From Gnetum montanum (lineage: Eukaryota; Streptophyta; Gnetopsida; Gnetales; Gnetaceae), in assembly GCA_015680685.1 (NCBI GenBank), contig MNCI01008366.1, forward strand, positions 608,406-672,405: a DNA stretch of 64,000 nucleotides, in the 5' to 3' direction. The notes beneath the pieces were generated by a model. The model did not search any database, was not told where the DNA came from, and worked only from the letters and a program-made list of their open reading frames with translations. Position 1 is the first letter of the stretch. Every line of letters starts with the position of its first letter. Positions 63,744-64,000 of the stretch are shown piece after piece. The position numbers were made by a program, and so were the translations under genes.

Positions 63744-64000
63744 TGATGAGTGGCGAGGTACCCCTACACTTAACCATACGAAACGAGCATCGCACGCGCG
63801 ATCCGGTCGAACTCCGTAGATGAACTAGTTGTAGCACCTAGATAGTTAGCCTTAGGTCATAGTTCGCTATCTTCCCATCAAGACTAGTTTTGCATATGTC
63901 ACGTATGGTTTAGTCTAGATGAGGTGTATGATGTGTCCTAATTCTACGCTACTCCTGATGGTAGTGGAAAATAATATTAACTAATCTAAGCTAAGAGGAA
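63744..64000 (-). repeat. LTR of the 3305 family, inverted, running off the window
   Basis: Begins TGATGAGTGGCGAGGTACCC on the plus strand and then follows the reverse complement of 3880-4131 (shared AGTTTTGC/TATGTCACGTATGGTTTAGT and TACTCCTGATGG-like blocks). It has inserted into the LTR fragment at 63554-63743. Confidence 0.75.

Overview
The window looks like nuclear DNA of a plant with a large, repeat-rich genome, most likely a gymnosperm. The grounds are one intron-split plant gene stretched over about 30 kb, very long introns packed with old retroelements, low GC, and assembly gaps (N at 11435-11464, 11819 and 57296). The gymnosperm guess is inference; a large angiosperm genome is not excluded.

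The only ordinary host gene I can support is a family-3 aldehyde dehydrogenase (ALDH3) on the plus strand. Ten exons between 7937 and 38215 join in frame to 1434 nt (477 residues plus stop). All catalytic landmarks are present: Asn115, Lys138, Glu210, Cys245 and the EEIFGP motif. Intron 3 (14.2 kb) and intron 4 (9.5 kb) hold almost all of the extra length. They contain RTE-like and L1-like LINE relics, a chromovirus-type integrase relic, and a nest in which an LTR of a non-autonomous element is interrupted by a tRNA-derived SINE, itself interrupted by a solo LTR with a perfect 5-bp target duplication.

Layout: 1-2738 holds a gypsy gag relic between oppositely oriented LTRs. 3305-4131 is a solo LTR and 4190-4420 a LINE relic. 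4420-7700 is AT-rich and unassigned. 7937-38215 is ALDH3. About 39250-40237 is another LTR of the 3305 family. 42456-58650 is a Tat-lineage-like Ty3/gypsy element on the minus strand, with LTRs at both ends, gag, protease, RT, RNase H, a second RNase H and integrase, all with stops or frameshifts. 59830-63743 is a second, pol-less relative, cut at its right end by another LTR at 63744.

The most interesting object lies inside the Tat-like element, between protease and RT. It is a plus-strand (antisense) gene at 50402-54182 with short GT-AG introns. The reading frame is preserved across the four downstream introns. Its first exon resembles the start of an FCP1/NIF-type HAD phosphatase. The gene is flanked on both sides by clusters of a short repeat, CTAGTTTA followed by a small hairpin whose stem bases covary between copies. 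The same repeat occurs after pol, in the second element, and even inside a gag coding region. LTR U3 regions in the window also carry element-specific clusters of short palindromic words. All genes in the Tat-like element, the antisense one included, carry nonsense codons here, so this copy is a fossil.
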